Origin: an uncultured Collinsella sp.
GTDB taxonomy: Bacteria > Actinomycetota > Coriobacteriia > Coriobacteriales > Coriobacteriaceae
Assembly (NCBI GenBank): GCA_934650095.1
Contig: CAKUFT010000059.1
Span: 1 to 5,616 of the forward strand
Reading direction: 5' to 3'
Length of the DNA stretch: 5,616 nucleotides
Shown piece after piece: positions 5,326-5,616 of the stretch. A program made the translations under genes and the position numbers. How positions within the stretch are numbered: the first letter of the stretch is position 1; each line of letters begins with the position of its first letter. Below the pieces are notes generated by a model that ran no database searches, was not told the origin of the DNA, and was given only the letters and a program-made list of their open reading frames with translations.

Positions 5326-5616
5326 TTAGGCCTGGGCGTTGGCGAATGCCTGCTTGACGCCCTCGGCGCGAACGACGGCGAGCGCGTTGACGACAAACTC
5401 CTCAAGGCCGGTGATCTGCGTCAGGTCCTCGCCCCACATCTGCTCGTTGGTGAGCACGTCGTGCACCAGCTCGGCATCGTCGGCGCCGGCGTGGGCGGCG
5501 TAGAAGTCGAGCACGAAGGCGTCGTCCTGAGCGGTGTACTCGGTGCCGTCGGCGCGACGCAGGTGCAGGCCGTCGCCCTCGCGGGCAACGAGCTCCTGCG
5601 TGTAGAACGCGATGAG
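5326..5616 (-). CDS. uxaB: C-terminal part of a probable tagaturonate reductase (altronate oxidoreductase)
   Basis: Only the last 96 residues are present; the gene continues past the right edge. The segment is mostly helical in character, with WGEDLTQITGLEEFV near the end. This resembles the C-terminal domain of the mannitol dehydrogenase superfamily, where a WG-DL--I-GL pattern is typical of tagaturonate and fructuronate reductases. The NAD-binding domain and the catalytic lysine lie outside the window. Its position directly before altronate dehydratase supports UxaB, which reduces tagaturonate to altronate with NADH and so makes the substrate of the next gene's product. Fructuronate reductase or mannitol dehydrogenase cannot be excluded from this fragment alone. 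The protein ends at a TAA (5326-5328), and a hairpin follows within 11 bases. Confidence 0.72.
   Translation of the reverse strand, partial: LIAFYTQELVAREGDGLHLRRADGTEYTAQDDAFVLDFYAAHAGADDAELVHDVLTNEQMWGEDLTQITGLEEFVVNALAVVRAEGVKQAFANAQA

Overview
The window reads as part of a hexuronate (pectin/galacturonate) utilisation locus from a GC-rich bacterium. All supported genes lie on the minus strand. The high G+C content, strong G/C bias at third codon positions, GAGGGAG-type ribosome binding sites and gene content would fit an intestinal actinobacterium of the Coriobacteriia (Collinsella-like). That placement is an impression from style and content; nothing in the window proves it.

In transcription order (right to left): the last 96 residues of a mannitol-dehydrogenase-superfamily oxidoreductase, most likely tagaturonate reductase UxaB (5326-5616, cut by the right edge). 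Next is a full-length altronate dehydratase UxaA (3763-5247), then a rho-independent terminator (about 3692-3731). A 351-base regulatory region follows, then a GPH-type sugar/hexuronide symporter of the MFS_2 family (1852-3411) and a second terminator (1784-1828). Last come a glycoside hydrolase family 28 enzyme with no signal peptide (139-1734), a third terminator (88-117), and possibly the first codons of another gene leaving at the left edge.

The genes make a coherent pathway. The symporter would import hexuronides or short pectic oligosaccharides. The cytoplasmic GH28 enzyme would release galacturonate from them. An isomerase (UxaC, not in this window) would give tagaturonate, UxaB would reduce it to altronate, and UxaA would dehydrate altronate to 2-keto-3-deoxygluconate (KDG). 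KDG kinase, aldolase and any dedicated regulator are not visible here.

The most notable non-coding structure is the region upstream of the symporter (3412-3762). A 12-base word, GGTGAACGTTYA, occurs there three times in the same orientation (3490, 3530, 3651). The middle copy is a perfect 12-bp palindrome with a central CG. The first two copies sit on the -35 element and at the predicted start site of a plausible symporter promoter, as expected for a repressor operator. The middle copy is also flanked by a 7-bp direct repeat spaced 21 bp apart. No mobile element, CRISPR array, tRNA or rRNA was seen, and no wholly new biological system is evident. The regulatory region is the part most worth testing.
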